From contig SKZB01000198.1 in assembly GCA_007127615.1 (NCBI GenBank), forward strand, positions 1 to 5,323: a DNA stretch of 5,323 nucleotides. The letters are read 5' to 3'. This DNA is from Phycisphaerales bacterium. GTDB taxonomy: Bacteria > Planctomycetota > Phycisphaerae > Phycisphaerales > SM1A02. Each line of letters opens with the position of its first letter. Position 1 is the stretch's first letter. A program made the position numbers and the translations under genes. Positions 1 to 5,316 of this stretch are shown here, piece after piece. The notes under the pieces were generated by a model that did no database searches, was not told the origin of the DNA, and was given only the letters and a program-made list of their open reading frames with translations.

Positions 1-117
1 GACGGCCTGCTCGTGGTCGCCCTGTTTGCCGTACTCCTGGGCGAGTCCGTAGAGGCAGAAGGGATCATTCGGGTCCGCCTTCAGAAGTTTCTGCAATTGT
101 TCGATTCGTTCTGACAT
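1..117 (-). CDS. TPR-repeat protein, N-terminal fragment (runs off the window)
   Basis: The minus strand reads ATG at 117-115 followed by 39 uninterrupted codons to the window edge, so only the N terminus is visible and the product continues to the left. The peptide starts MSERIEQLQKLLKADPNDPF and continues with CLYGLAQEYGKQGDHEQAV. Residues 15-39 fit the first helix pair of a tetratricopeptide repeat: a D-P-N-D-P cap, then L-x-x-L-A-x-x-Y-x-x-x-G-D-x-x-x-A. TPR repeats are protein-binding scaffolds, and nothing visible says what this one binds. There is no signal peptide, so a cytoplasmic location is likely. No Shine-Dalgarno sequence precedes the ATG. The gene is divergent from the lipoprotein at 135, with only 17 bp between the two start codons. 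TPR assignment is fairly safe; the full domain content is unknown. Confidence 0.72.
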   Translation of the reverse strand, partial: MSERIEQLQKLLKADPNDPFCLYGLAQEYGKQGDHEQAV

Positions 118-134
118 CCCAGTACGATACCGCG
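118..134. promoter_or_regulatory. Candidate bidirectional promoter core with overlapping -10 hexamers
   Basis: The whole spacer between two divergent ATG codons is 17 bp. On the plus strand TACGAT (123-128) fits the TAnnnT form of a -10 element and ends 6 nt before the ATG at 135. On the minus strand TATCGT (129-124) also fits and ends 6 nt before the ATG at 117. Transcription normally starts about 6-7 nt after the -10, so both mRNAs would begin at or beside their start codon. Neither gene has a Shine-Dalgarno sequence, which agrees with leaderless translation. No good -35 hexamer is seen on either side. This is inference from geometry alone, and short TAnnnT matches are common. Confidence 0.35.
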
Positions 135-1694
135 ATGCACATGACGAGCCAATCAAGCCGACCACGTTCCCCGCACTCCCCGCCCCCCCCGCAACGAGCG
201 CTGCCCGTCCTCCTGTTGCTCTGCACCCTCGCCGCCGCCTTCGCGCCGGCCGGCTGCCGGAGTACGCCGCCGCGGCCGGAACGCGAACCGGTCGAGCGGA
301 TCGTCCGCGTGACCCAGCAGGTCGGGGGAACGCATTACCGCATGCTGATGCACGACGGCGTCTGGTACCAGACCTTCGGAACGGATCTCATGATCCTCGA
401 ACCGCGCTCCGGTCGCTCGATTCGGAACGTCTCGCTCGGCCGGGTCGGCGAGGTCGGGCCGGCCAAGGATCTCGCGGTGGTTGGCGCGCGGATGTACGTC
501 GTGCTCGATCGCGACCAGGTGGTGGAGCTCTCGCTCGGCGACCCGCGGAATCCGTGGATCGCCGAGCGGTACGACGCGCGGGCGCTCGGGATCGAGCCCG
601 AGCGGGTGAGTGTGGTTGGCGGTGAGGCGTATGTCTCCGGCCGGGGCGGGATCGTGCGTTTGGGTGATCAGCAGCGAGTTTTCAGTCATCCGGAGCCGGC
701 CGGTCCCGTCGTGGAGAGCGATGAAGGACTCGTCACCACCGTCGGACGACGAATCTACCGCCTTCACGACGGCGAGTTCGTCGGCTCGGCCAGCGAGCTG
801 ATCCCCACGGCGTTGAGCCGGGTTCCCGAAGGCACCCTGGCGTTCGTCAGAACGGCATCCGCCGGCGCGATCGTCGGCCTGATGGGGCCGAACCTGCGTG
901 AACTCGACACCCATCGCCTGACCACGGCCGTTCGCGGCGAGGTGCGGCACGTGCGCACCTTCGGAGATCGCCTTTGGGTTGTGAGTGACGATCAGGTTCT
1001 CTCTTTCGCGGTGCGGGAGGATCGACTCGTGCGGGTGCGCGATATCGACGTTCTGGGCGCAATGGATGTGGCGCCTTCCGGCGAGGATTACCTCGCGCTG
1101 GCCGGGACCTTCGGCCGCACGATCTACCGCATTCGCAGCACCTCGGGCGGGCCGGGCGATACCTTTCTGCGCACCCAGCGCGAACCGAGCCGCCTTCTCA
1201 ATGCCCGTTCCGACGGCCGGCACATCGTGGCCGGCAGCGAGGAGGGCGTCTGGCTCTACCGCATCGGAAGCACCGTCCGGCTTACGGAAGAACCGTACGA
1301 GGAGCCGGGCGATCCGATGATCAGGCGCGTCTCTTCCCTGGATGCGGAAGCGGAGATCATTGAGGACGGCCGCGCCCTGTCCATCACTCGCGACGGGCGA
1401 ACGATCGTTCACCGTGAACCCAACGATGCCGTGATGCACGTGATCGCTCCGATTGACGGTGAATTCTGGGTGGGGCACGATGACGGCATCTCGGTCATCT
1501 CCGCGCGCATTGAAATTGAAGCGAGACTTCAGGAGGGTCGGACGGAAGGCGATCTCTCATCCGCACGGTTGCGTATCGACGGACCGGTGACCGCGCTCTT
1601 CCCCCTCATGGTCGACGATGGGGTCGCCTTCGTCAGCACCTACGGCGGTTTCGGGACCGCGGCGTACGCACGCGAACGGGTGCGATCAAACTGA
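135..1694 (+). CDS. Putative lipoprotein with beta-propeller-like body
   Basis: 519 residues. The N terminus has an Arg/Pro-rich n-region (residues 1-22), a hydrophobic stretch RALPVLLLLCTLAAAFAPAG (21-40), and Cys41 as the likely lipidation site. The lipobox P-A-G-C lacks the usual Leu at -3, so plain signal peptidase I export is an alternative. The mature part is rich in short beta motifs of the kind 'V-G-x-x-x-Y-V' followed by a turn and a second strand, around residues 115-135, 160-175, 198-212, 275-300 and 365-380, as expected for a WD40/LVIVD-like propeller. VVELSLGDPRNPWIAERYD (127-145) resembles an LVIVD repeat. No catalytic motif is evident, so a binding or scaffold role on the cell envelope is the most one can infer. 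The ATG at 141 is an alternative start two codons in. A long antisense frame lies under this gene, a by-product of GC-rich codon use. The family was not recognised. Confidence 0.8.
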   Translation: MHMTSQSSRPRSPHSPPPPQRALPVLLLLCTLAAAFAPAGCRSTPPRPEREPVERIVRVTQQVGGTHYRMLMHDGVWYQTFGTDLMILEPRSGRSIRNVSLGRVGEVGPAKDLAVVGARMYVVLDRDQVVELSLGDPRNPWIAERYDARALGIEPERVSVVGGEAYVSGRGGIVRLGDQQRVFSHPEPAGPVVESDEGLVTTVGRRIYRLHDGEFVGSASELIPTALSRVPEGTLAFVRTASAGAIVGLMGPNLRELDTHRLTTAVRGEVRHVRTFGDRLWVVSDDQVLSFAVREDRLVRVRDIDVLGAMDVAPSGEDYLALAGTFGRTIYRIRSTSGGPGDTFLRTQREPSRLLNARSDGRHIVAGSEEGVWLYRIGSTVRLTEEPYEEPGDPMIRRVSSLDAEAEIIEDGRALSITRDGRTIVHREPNDAVMHVIAPIDGEFWVGHDDGISVISARIEIEARLQEGRTEGDLSSARLRIDGPVTALFPLMVDDGVAFVSTYGGFGTAAYARERVRSN

Positions 1695-1706
1695 CGGAGT
1701 GGTCGA

Positions 1707-1783
1707 ATCTATAATCTGAAATCTGAAATCTGAAATCTCAAATCTGAAATCTCAAATCTGAAACATGAAGTGCCAGATCTCAA
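1707..1783. repeat. In-phase tandem heptamer repeat, consensus ATCTGAA/ATCTCAA
   Basis: Seven exact tandem 7-bp units fill 1714-1762. In order, the fifth base is G, G, G, C, G, C, G (ATCTGAA or ATCTCAA). A decayed unit ATCTATA precedes them (1707-1713) and another, ACATGAA, follows (1763-1769). After one unrelated 7-mer an intact ATCTCAA returns at 1777-1783, still in phase, and ATCTC recurs at 1789. The array is AT-rich inside a GC-rich region and starts 12 bp after the lipoprotein stop codon, in the gap between two converging genes. It does not encode a plausible peptide and does not form a hairpin. I recall similar ATCTGAA/ATCTCAA strings from planctomycete genomes, but that is memory and not a search. 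Confidence 0.9.
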
Positions 1784-1870
1784 GTCAGATCTCGCGCCAC
1801 CGCCCCCAGGGCCCCCCCGGGAAGCGGCCGATCGGGCATGAGTCGAGTGCGAGGGTAGCCGGCCCGAATG

Positions 1871-1890
1871 CGCTGCGAGCTGGCGCAGCG
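1871..1890. terminator. Hairpin between convergent genes, weak terminator candidate
   Basis: CGCTGCG (1871-1877) pairs perfectly with CGCAGCG (1884-1890) across the 6-nt loop AGCTGG. It lies 48 bp beyond the nth stop codon (minus strand) and about 180 bp after the lipoprotein stop codon, so it could serve either gene. Neither side has a T-tract, so it is not a standard intrinsic terminator. Directly after it come two CGGCCG palindromes (1894-1899 and 1902-1907), which may extend the structure. Confidence 0.3.
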
Positions 1891-1938
1891 AGTCGGCCGT
1901 GCGGCCGCCTCAGGATGGGTGAAGAATCTTGAACGACG

Positions 1939-2652
1939 TTACGGCTGCGCGTTGCTGCAATACGCCCGGCAGAGCGGATGTTCGTGGCAGAGCGCGCCGC
2001 GGGCTTTGCAGGCGCGGCGGCCGTGGAAGATGAGCAGGTGGCTCAACATGCACCAGTGCGCTCTGGGAAAGAGCGCCATCAGATCGCGTTCGATCTTTTT
2101 GACGTCGGTTTCCACCGTCAACCCGAAGCGCTGGCTGACGCGGCTGATGTGGGTATCGACGACGACGCCGACATTGATCCCGAACGCGTTACCGAGCACG
2201 ACGTTGGCGGTCTTGCGCGCAACACCGCGCAGAGTCAGAAGGTCTTCCATGGTGTCGGGAACCTCCCCGTCAAACTCCTCGACAAGACGTTTCATCGCTT
2301 CGTACACCGCCCTGGCCTTGTTGCGGTACAGTCCGATGGAATTGATGTAGGGCTCGATTTTCTTTGGTGAAGCCGCCGCATAGTCCGCCGGGGTCGGGTA
2401 CGCCCCAAAGAGGGCCGGAGTGGCCTTGTTCACGCCGACATCGGTCGCCTGGGCGGAGAGAATCGTCGCGATCAGGAGTTCGTGCGGCGTGGAATAGTTC
2501 AGCTCGCAGTGGGCATCGGGATAGTGGCGGTAGAGTCCGTCCAGAATCCGCCGGGCCCGGGCTTTCTCGGCCGCCCTCTTCGGCGGAAGATCGAAACCGC
2601 GCTTGGACGTCGGGCCGGCGGGTTGAGTCGGTGGCCGGGTGGTATTCGTCAT
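1939..2652 (-). CDS. nth: Endonuclease III (DNA glycosylase/AP lyase)
   Basis: 237 residues, somewhat longer than E. coli Nth (211) because of an approximately 25-residue basic, Pro-rich N-terminal tail. The enzyme removes oxidised pyrimidines from DNA and nicks the resulting abasic site in base-excision repair in the cytoplasm. Visible family marks: LLIATILSAQATDVGVNKATP (59-79); the helix-hairpin-helix LRGVARKTANVVLGNAFG (141-158) with catalytic Lys147; VVVDTHISRVSQRFGL (163-178) with catalytic Asp166. The hairpin reads LRGVA in place of the usual LPGVG. The 4Fe-4S region has four cysteines (215, 222, 228, 232) but in C-x6-C-x5-C-x3-C spacing; the canonical pattern is C-x6-C-x2-C-x5-C, and the usual third ligand position is His225. 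The ATG overlaps the TGA of the upstream membrane-protein gene (ATGA), and no Shine-Dalgarno sequence is visible, so translation is probably coupled to that gene. Confidence 0.96.
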   Translation of the reverse strand: MTNTTRPPTQPAGPTSKRGFDLPPKRAAEKARARRILDGLYRHYPDAHCELNYSTPHELLIATILSAQATDVGVNKATPALFGAYPTPADYAAASPKKIEPYINSIGLYRNKARAVYEAMKRLVEEFDGEVPDTMEDLLTLRGVARKTANVVLGNAFGINVGVVVDTHISRVSQRFGLTVETDVKKIERDLMALFPRAHWCMLSHLLIFHGRRACKARGALCHEHPLCRAYCSNAQP

Positions 2653-3287
2653 GATCGGGGCCGGTTGAGCAGGGCGGGGGGATCAAGCTTTGATGATTGT
2701 CCGGGAGCTCCGAAGCGGCGCGGCAGGGTCGCCACCGCCGAGGCGCCGACCGCGACCAGCAGCGCGAGGAGCGAACCGTCAAAGAGCGGCCGGGCCCGGC
2801 GGTGCAGGGAATCGAACGATTCGCGCAGCGCGGCGGCACGTTCAACTTCACCCGCCTCCGCCGCCTGCCAGTACGCCTGCAGGTCGCGGTTCATCTCGGG
2901 GGTGATCGTGATCGCCCGAACGAGAAACAATCCGGCCGCCAGCAGAATCGCCAGCATCCGCGCGAGGTTGGCCGGCCGTTTCCAGCTCTGGCCGTACTCC
3001 CGGCCGAAGAGCGTGAACATCAGGATCAGCATGAGCAGAACGACGGATCCGGACGCCACCTGGACCACATCGACGAAGGTAAAGATCGGTTCAAGCACCT
3101 TGCCCGCGGCGATCCGGCCGTGATCCGGCTCGTACGCGGCGAAGCGCTCCAGCGTCAGCCCGAGCGACTCTTCGGGAAGAACGGTGAACGCGCTCATCGC
3201 CGCCACGCCGGCGGAAATCAGCACGCTGACCCAGATCACCAGGGCGAGCCAGTAGACCACAACACATGTCCGAAACGCCAGGGCCAC
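2649..3287 (-). CDS. Four-helix membrane protein, DUF4149/TMEM205-like
   Basis: 212 residues from a GTG start. I chose this start because GGAGGAG (3301-3295) sits 7 nt upstream and because TM1 follows at once; the open frame extends to an ATG at 3443, but that extra 52-residue stretch is Arg-rich and looks non-coding. Predicted membrane helices are about 8-31, 73-94, 106-126 and 169-188. Features that recall DUF4149 proteins are the AGVAAMSAFTVLP segment after TM1, the ITPEM motif ending TM3 (128-132), a charged loop, and F-x-x-LHRRARPLF (158-169) leading into TM4. The function of that family is unknown to me. The stop codon overlaps the nth start by 4 nt, so the two form an operon, though nothing suggests a role in DNA repair. 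The membrane-protein call is firm; the family match is moderate. Confidence 0.75.
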   Translation of the reverse strand: MALAFRTCVVVYWLALVIWVSVLISAGVAAMSAFTVLPEESLGLTLERFAAYEPDHGRIAAGKVLEPIFTFVDVVQVASGSVVLLMLILMFTLFGREYGQSWKRPANLARMLAILLAAGLFLVRAITITPEMNRDLQAYWQAAEAGEVERAAALRESFDSLHRRARPLFDGSLLALLVAVGASAVATLPRRFGAPGQSSKLDPPALLNRPRS

Positions 3288-3294
3288 GGCCAAG

Positions 3295-3301
3295 CTCCTC
3301 C
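3295..3301 (-). promoter_or_regulatory. Shine-Dalgarno sequence setting a GTG start
   Basis: On the minus strand GGAGGAG is followed by a 7-nt spacer and GTG at 3287-3285. It is the only strong ribosome binding site on this strand of the window and favours the 212-residue form of the membrane protein over the long form from 3443. A TTG (3293-3291) lies between them but is only 1 nt from the site, too close to be used. Confidence 0.7.
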
Positions 3302-3418
3302 AACGGGAAACCGGAAAAGACCATCCTATCGCCTCCCCGGCCCCCCGGCGCGCCCTCTCGTCGGCGCGGTCCGGGTGGCCGGCCGGTCCCCGGTGAGCGG
3401 TCCTCCGGCACGATCGAC

Positions 3419-3532
3419 ATGACAAACTTGACCAACATGACAAAATCGCTCACAGACGTCATGATGCCGCGGGCTGCGGCCCCCCCGGGTCCCCCCCGCG
3501 CAAACCCAACCTCAGGAGAAGAGCCTTCATGA
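3419..3532 (+). CDS. Possible 37-residue leader ORF before the ybjQ-like gene
   Basis: ATG at 3419 opens a frame for 37 residues that begins MTNLTNMTKSLTDVMMPRAA and ends in a Pro-rich tail. Its TGA (3530-3532) overlaps the ATG of the next gene (3529-3531) as ATGA, the same junction type as two other gene pairs in this window. Against it: no Shine-Dalgarno sequence precedes the ATG, the Pro-rich half crosses runs of seven Cs, and a stop at that point happens by chance fairly often in GC-rich DNA. It has no recognisable domain. It may be a coupling leader, or it may be nothing. Confidence 0.2.
   Translation: MTNLTNMTKSLTDVMMPRAAAPPGPPRANPTSGEEPS
3420..3446. repeat. Three tandem 9-bp units in the divergent promoter gap
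   Basis: TGACAAACT (3420-3428), TGACCAACA (3429-3437) and TGACAAAAT (3438-3446) are tandem units with TGAC at each start. The outer units also give a direct repeat ACATGACAAA at 3417 and 3435, 18 bp apart. The block is AT-richer than its surroundings and lies 83 bp before the first ybjQ-like gene, a position suited to an operator or promoter. TTGACC (3428-3433) resembles a -35 element, but no convincing -10 follows at 17 bp. The three units could equally be coding for the repeated peptide of the small frame described next. Confidence 0.45.
3514..3518 (+). promoter_or_regulatory. Shine-Dalgarno sequence of the soluble YbjQ gene
   Basis: AGGAG ends 10 nt before the ATG at 3529, within the purine-rich stretch AGGAGAAGAG. 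The spacing is at the long end of normal but the match is clear, and it supports the ATG at 3529 as the start of the first gene in the right-hand operon. Confidence 0.6.
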
Positions 3533-3945
3533 TCGTTGTCAACACCGAAACCATCCCCGGCTTCGAGATCGTGGAGATCCGCGGCCTGGTGCAGGGCAAC
3601 ACCATCCGGGCCAAGCATCTCGGCCGGGACATCGCCGCTTCCCTGAAGAATCTCGTCGGCGGGGAGCTGCGCGGGTATACCGAACTGCTCACCGAGGCCC
3701 GTCGCCAGTCGCTCGAGCGCATGATGATGCAGGCCCAGCAGCTCGGCGCCAACGCCATCGTCAACGTGCGTTTCACCACCAGCGCGATTACCCAAGGGGC
3801 GGCGGAGCTCTATGCCTACGGCACGGCCGTGTCCGTCCGGCAGGTCGATGCGGAACACCAGCCGGGTGAGTACGACGGCGCCAGGATGTTCCGGGCGGAG
3901 AACGTCCCCGACCCCGACTCCGTTTCCGGCGGATCCCCGTCATGA
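3529..3945 (+). CDS. YbjQ/UPF0145 family protein, soluble
   Basis: 138 residues. The family core runs from about residue 5 to 105: T-x-x-I-P-G-F (6-12), R-G-L-V-x-G (18-23), I-x-A-S-L-K-N-L-V-G-G-E-L-x-G-Y (35-50), L-L-x-E-A-R (53-58), M-x-Q-A-Q-Q-L-G-A-N-A-I-V-N-V-R (66-81) and A-Y-G-T-A-V (96-101). Members are small cytoplasmic proteins of about 105 residues that, as I recall from structural-genomics entries, form ring-shaped homopentamers; databases name them 'heavy-metal-binding' but their role is unproven. I see no Cys and only His30 and His110, so a metal site is not obvious. A polar tail of about 33 residues (106-138) extends beyond the family's usual end. It is the first gene of the operon and overlaps the next by ATGA. 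No signal peptide or membrane segment. Confidence 0.92.
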   Translation: MIVVNTETIPGFEIVEIRGLVQGNTIRAKHLGRDIAASLKNLVGGELRGYTELLTEARRQSLERMMMQAQQLGANAIVNVRFTTSAITQGAAELYAYGTAVSVRQVDAEHQPGEYDGARMFRAENVPDPDSVSGGSPS

Positions 3946-4490
3946 TCGGTGCCGGATCGATTCATCTTCCGACGCCGTTCCTCCTGGGGTTCACCGAGTG
4001 GTTCGGACTTCTCCTGACCTGCGGTCTGCCGGTGGGATTGATTCTGCTGGGGCTGATCGTCGGGACGATGGTCCAGAGTTCCCATCTCAGGAATCTCGAT
4101 CAGCGCGAGGAGAAGCTGAAGTCGATTCCGGTTTCCGATATCAAGCGCATTCCCGACCACATCGAGGCGGCCGGCGGGACGCTCGTCGTCGGATCGGTCG
4201 TCGTCGCCACGGACTACTTCCGCACGTTCACCGCATCGCTCAAGAAACTCATCGGCGGGGAGATCGGGTTTTACGACACGCTCCTGAACCGCGCGCGGCG
4301 CGAGGCGATCTGCCGCCTGCTCGAAGACGCGCAGCGCCTCAACGCGGTGGCGGTGATCAACGTGCGGCTGGAAACCAGCAACGTCGGCGGGCTCGCCAAG
4401 AACCCCGCGCCGATGGTGGAGGTCGTGGCCTACGGTACTGCGATCCTGCCGCGATCCGGAGAGGTTGCCCCGCCTCTGCTGCGCCGATGA
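3942..4490 (+). CDS. Membrane-anchored YbjQ-domain protein
   Basis: 182 residues. A hydrophobic helix (about 22-44, GLLLTCGLPVGLILLGLIVGTMV) is followed by a charged linker S-H-L-R-N-L-D-Q-R-E-E-K-L (47-59) and then a diverged YbjQ/UPF0145 domain (about 75-170): L-V-V-G-S-V-V-V (81-88), F-x-A-S-L-K-K-L-I-G-G-E-I-x-x-Y (96-111), N-R-A-R-R-E-A (116-122), A-Q-R-L-N-A-V-A-V-I-N-V-R (130-142) and A-Y-G-T-A (163-167). The normal L-G-A-N-A is L-N-A-V-A here, so the turn glycine is lost. The basic linker after the helix predicts a cytoplasmic YbjQ domain. ATG overlaps the stop of the soluble paralogue (ATGA), which implies coupled translation and near-equal dose. A mixed ring of the two paralogues at the membrane is a plausible inference. 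The protease gene follows 46 bp downstream. Confidence 0.88.
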   Translation: MIGAGSIHLPTPFLLGFTEWFGLLLTCGLPVGLILLGLIVGTMVQSSHLRNLDQREEKLKSIPVSDIKRIPDHIEAAGGTLVVGSVVVATDYFRTFTASLKKLIGGEIGFYDTLLNRARREAICRLLEDAQRLNAVAVINVRLETSNVGGLAKNPAPMVEVVAYGTAILPRSGEVAPPLLRR

Positions 4491-4494
4491 CTCC

Positions 4495-4510
4495 GCGGAT
4501 TCTGATCCGC
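4495..4510 (+). other. Intercistronic stem-loop between the YbjQ gene and the protease gene
   Basis: GCGGAT (4495-4500) and ATCCGC (4505-4510) form a perfect 6-bp stem with the 4-nt loop TCTG, beginning 4 nt after the stop codon at 4488-4490. No T-run follows, so it is not a full intrinsic terminator. It could partly attenuate the operon, mark an RNA-processing site or protect the upstream mRNA end. A stem this short may occur by chance. Confidence 0.35.
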
Positions 4511-4536
4511 CACCAGGCCCACCGGTAGAAAAGAGT

Positions 4537-5316
4537 ATGGCCCGACGACGCAGTGAACGCCGACACGATGTCGATCAGGAACCGCACCTGCGGCCGGGCG
4601 CGTTCTACGCGGACGACTCCAACCGGCTGGAAGATGAACCGGCGCGGGCGAGTCAGATCGATCCGGATCCGCAGGACGATCCGGCCGACAGCGCGGTCAG
4701 CGATGAACCTTCGCTCGGGTGGCGCCTATTCGATCGGACCACCCATCCCGGCTACGCCGAGATGTTACTCGAGCGGCTGGCCGCGACCCCGTTCCACCGA
4801 AAACTCCTGGTCATGATCGGCGCCGCACTCTTTGCCGGTCCCTTCGCCGTCTTCGGCGCATTCTTCAAATCTGCCGCCGGCGACGGCGGGTGGGGTTACA
4901 TGGCGGTGGTCGTCGTCGGTCCCGTGCTCGAAGAGATGCTGAAGATCGCCTGTGTGCTCTGGCTCGTCGAGCGCCGCCCGTGGCTGATCATCGGACCGTG
5001 GTCGATCGTGGCCGCCGGCGCGGTGGGGGGGTTGAGCTTCGCGGCGATTGAGAACTGGGTCTACCTCAACGTCTACTTTCCCGAGCACACGCGGGACCTG
5101 GTCACGTGGCGCTGGTCGGTGGGCACGACGCTGCATGCCGGGTGTTCGATCATCGCCGCGCTCGGCATCGCGAAGATGTGGCGGGCGGTGATCCGCGAGG
5201 CCCGGCCGGCCGATCTGACGATCGCGTTCCCGTGGCTCGCCGGCGCGATGCTGATCCACGGCGCGTACAACGCCTTCGCGGTGGCGATCGATTTCCTCGG
5301 CTACGGGCCGTCGTGA
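4537..5316 (+). CDS. PrsW-family intramembrane protease (glutamic-type)
   Basis: 259 residues from ATG 4537. An in-frame TTG at 4465 would add 24 residues but lies inside the preceding gene and is poorly placed; the ATG has only a weak purine-rich GAAAAGAG upstream. Motifs of the PrsW/CPBP protease superfamily appear in order within membrane helices: E-E-M-L-K (132-136), G-L-S-F-A-A-I-E-N (165-173), H200 in T-T-L-H-A-G, and H-G-A-Y-N (241-245). The paired Glu132/Glu133, Glu172 and the two His are the expected active-site set. Membrane segments are about 89-111, 119-145, 151-178, 196-213 and 229-253. In Bacillus subtilis PrsW makes the first cut in anti-sigma factor RsiW; the substrate here is unknown and no sigma/anti-sigma pair is in view. 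The first 85 or so residues are a soluble, acidic, Pro-rich tail (about 40-60 is the densest part) that typical short PrsW proteins lack. Third gene of the operon. Confidence 0.88.
   Translation: MARRRSERRHDVDQEPHLRPGAFYADDSNRLEDEPARASQIDPDPQDDPADSAVSDEPSLGWRLFDRTTHPGYAEMLLERLAATPFHRKLLVMIGAALFAGPFAVFGAFFKSAAGDGGWGYMAVVVVGPVLEEMLKIACVLWLVERRPWLIIGPWSIVAAGAVGGLSFAAIENWVYLNVYFPEHTRDLVTWRWSVGTTLHAGCSIIAALGIAKMWRAVIREARPADLTIAFPWLAGAMLIHGAYNAFAVAIDFLGYGPS

Noticed and set aside
153..1478. A 441-residue open frame on the minus strand, antisense to the lipoprotein gene
   Set aside because: It is rich in His, Arg, Asp and Gly, with no domain, and mirrors the third-position GC of the sense gene. The sense frame has a signal peptide and propeller-like strands.
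1809..1821. G-C7-GGG block also found at 3478-3489 (12 bp GGCCCCCCCGGG shared by two gaps)
   Set aside because: It is low-complexity, dominated by a C run, and the surroundings do not match. It is more likely chance in GC-rich gaps than a repeat element.
2697..3422. A 241-residue plus-strand frame opposite the membrane-protein gene
   Set aside because: Its composition (Arg, Gln, Gly, His) is that of an antisense shadow, whereas the minus strand encodes four clear membrane helices with a strong ribosome binding site.
3288..3443. The 5' extension of the minus-strand membrane-protein frame to ATG 3443
   Set aside because: The extra 52 residues are Arg- and Cys-rich and lack any motif, while a GGAGGAG with ideal spacing marks the GTG at 3287.
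3091..3858. A 255-residue minus-strand frame spanning the divergent gap and both neighbouring genes
   Set aside because: It covers the conserved YbjQ gene in antisense and shares no family motif. The YbjQ frame on the plus strand is certain.
4465..4536. TTG start for the PrsW-type protease that would overlap the YbjQ gene by 26 bp
   Set aside because: TTG is a weak start, the added 24 residues include no conserved feature, and an ATG lies at 4537 just after the upstream gene ends.
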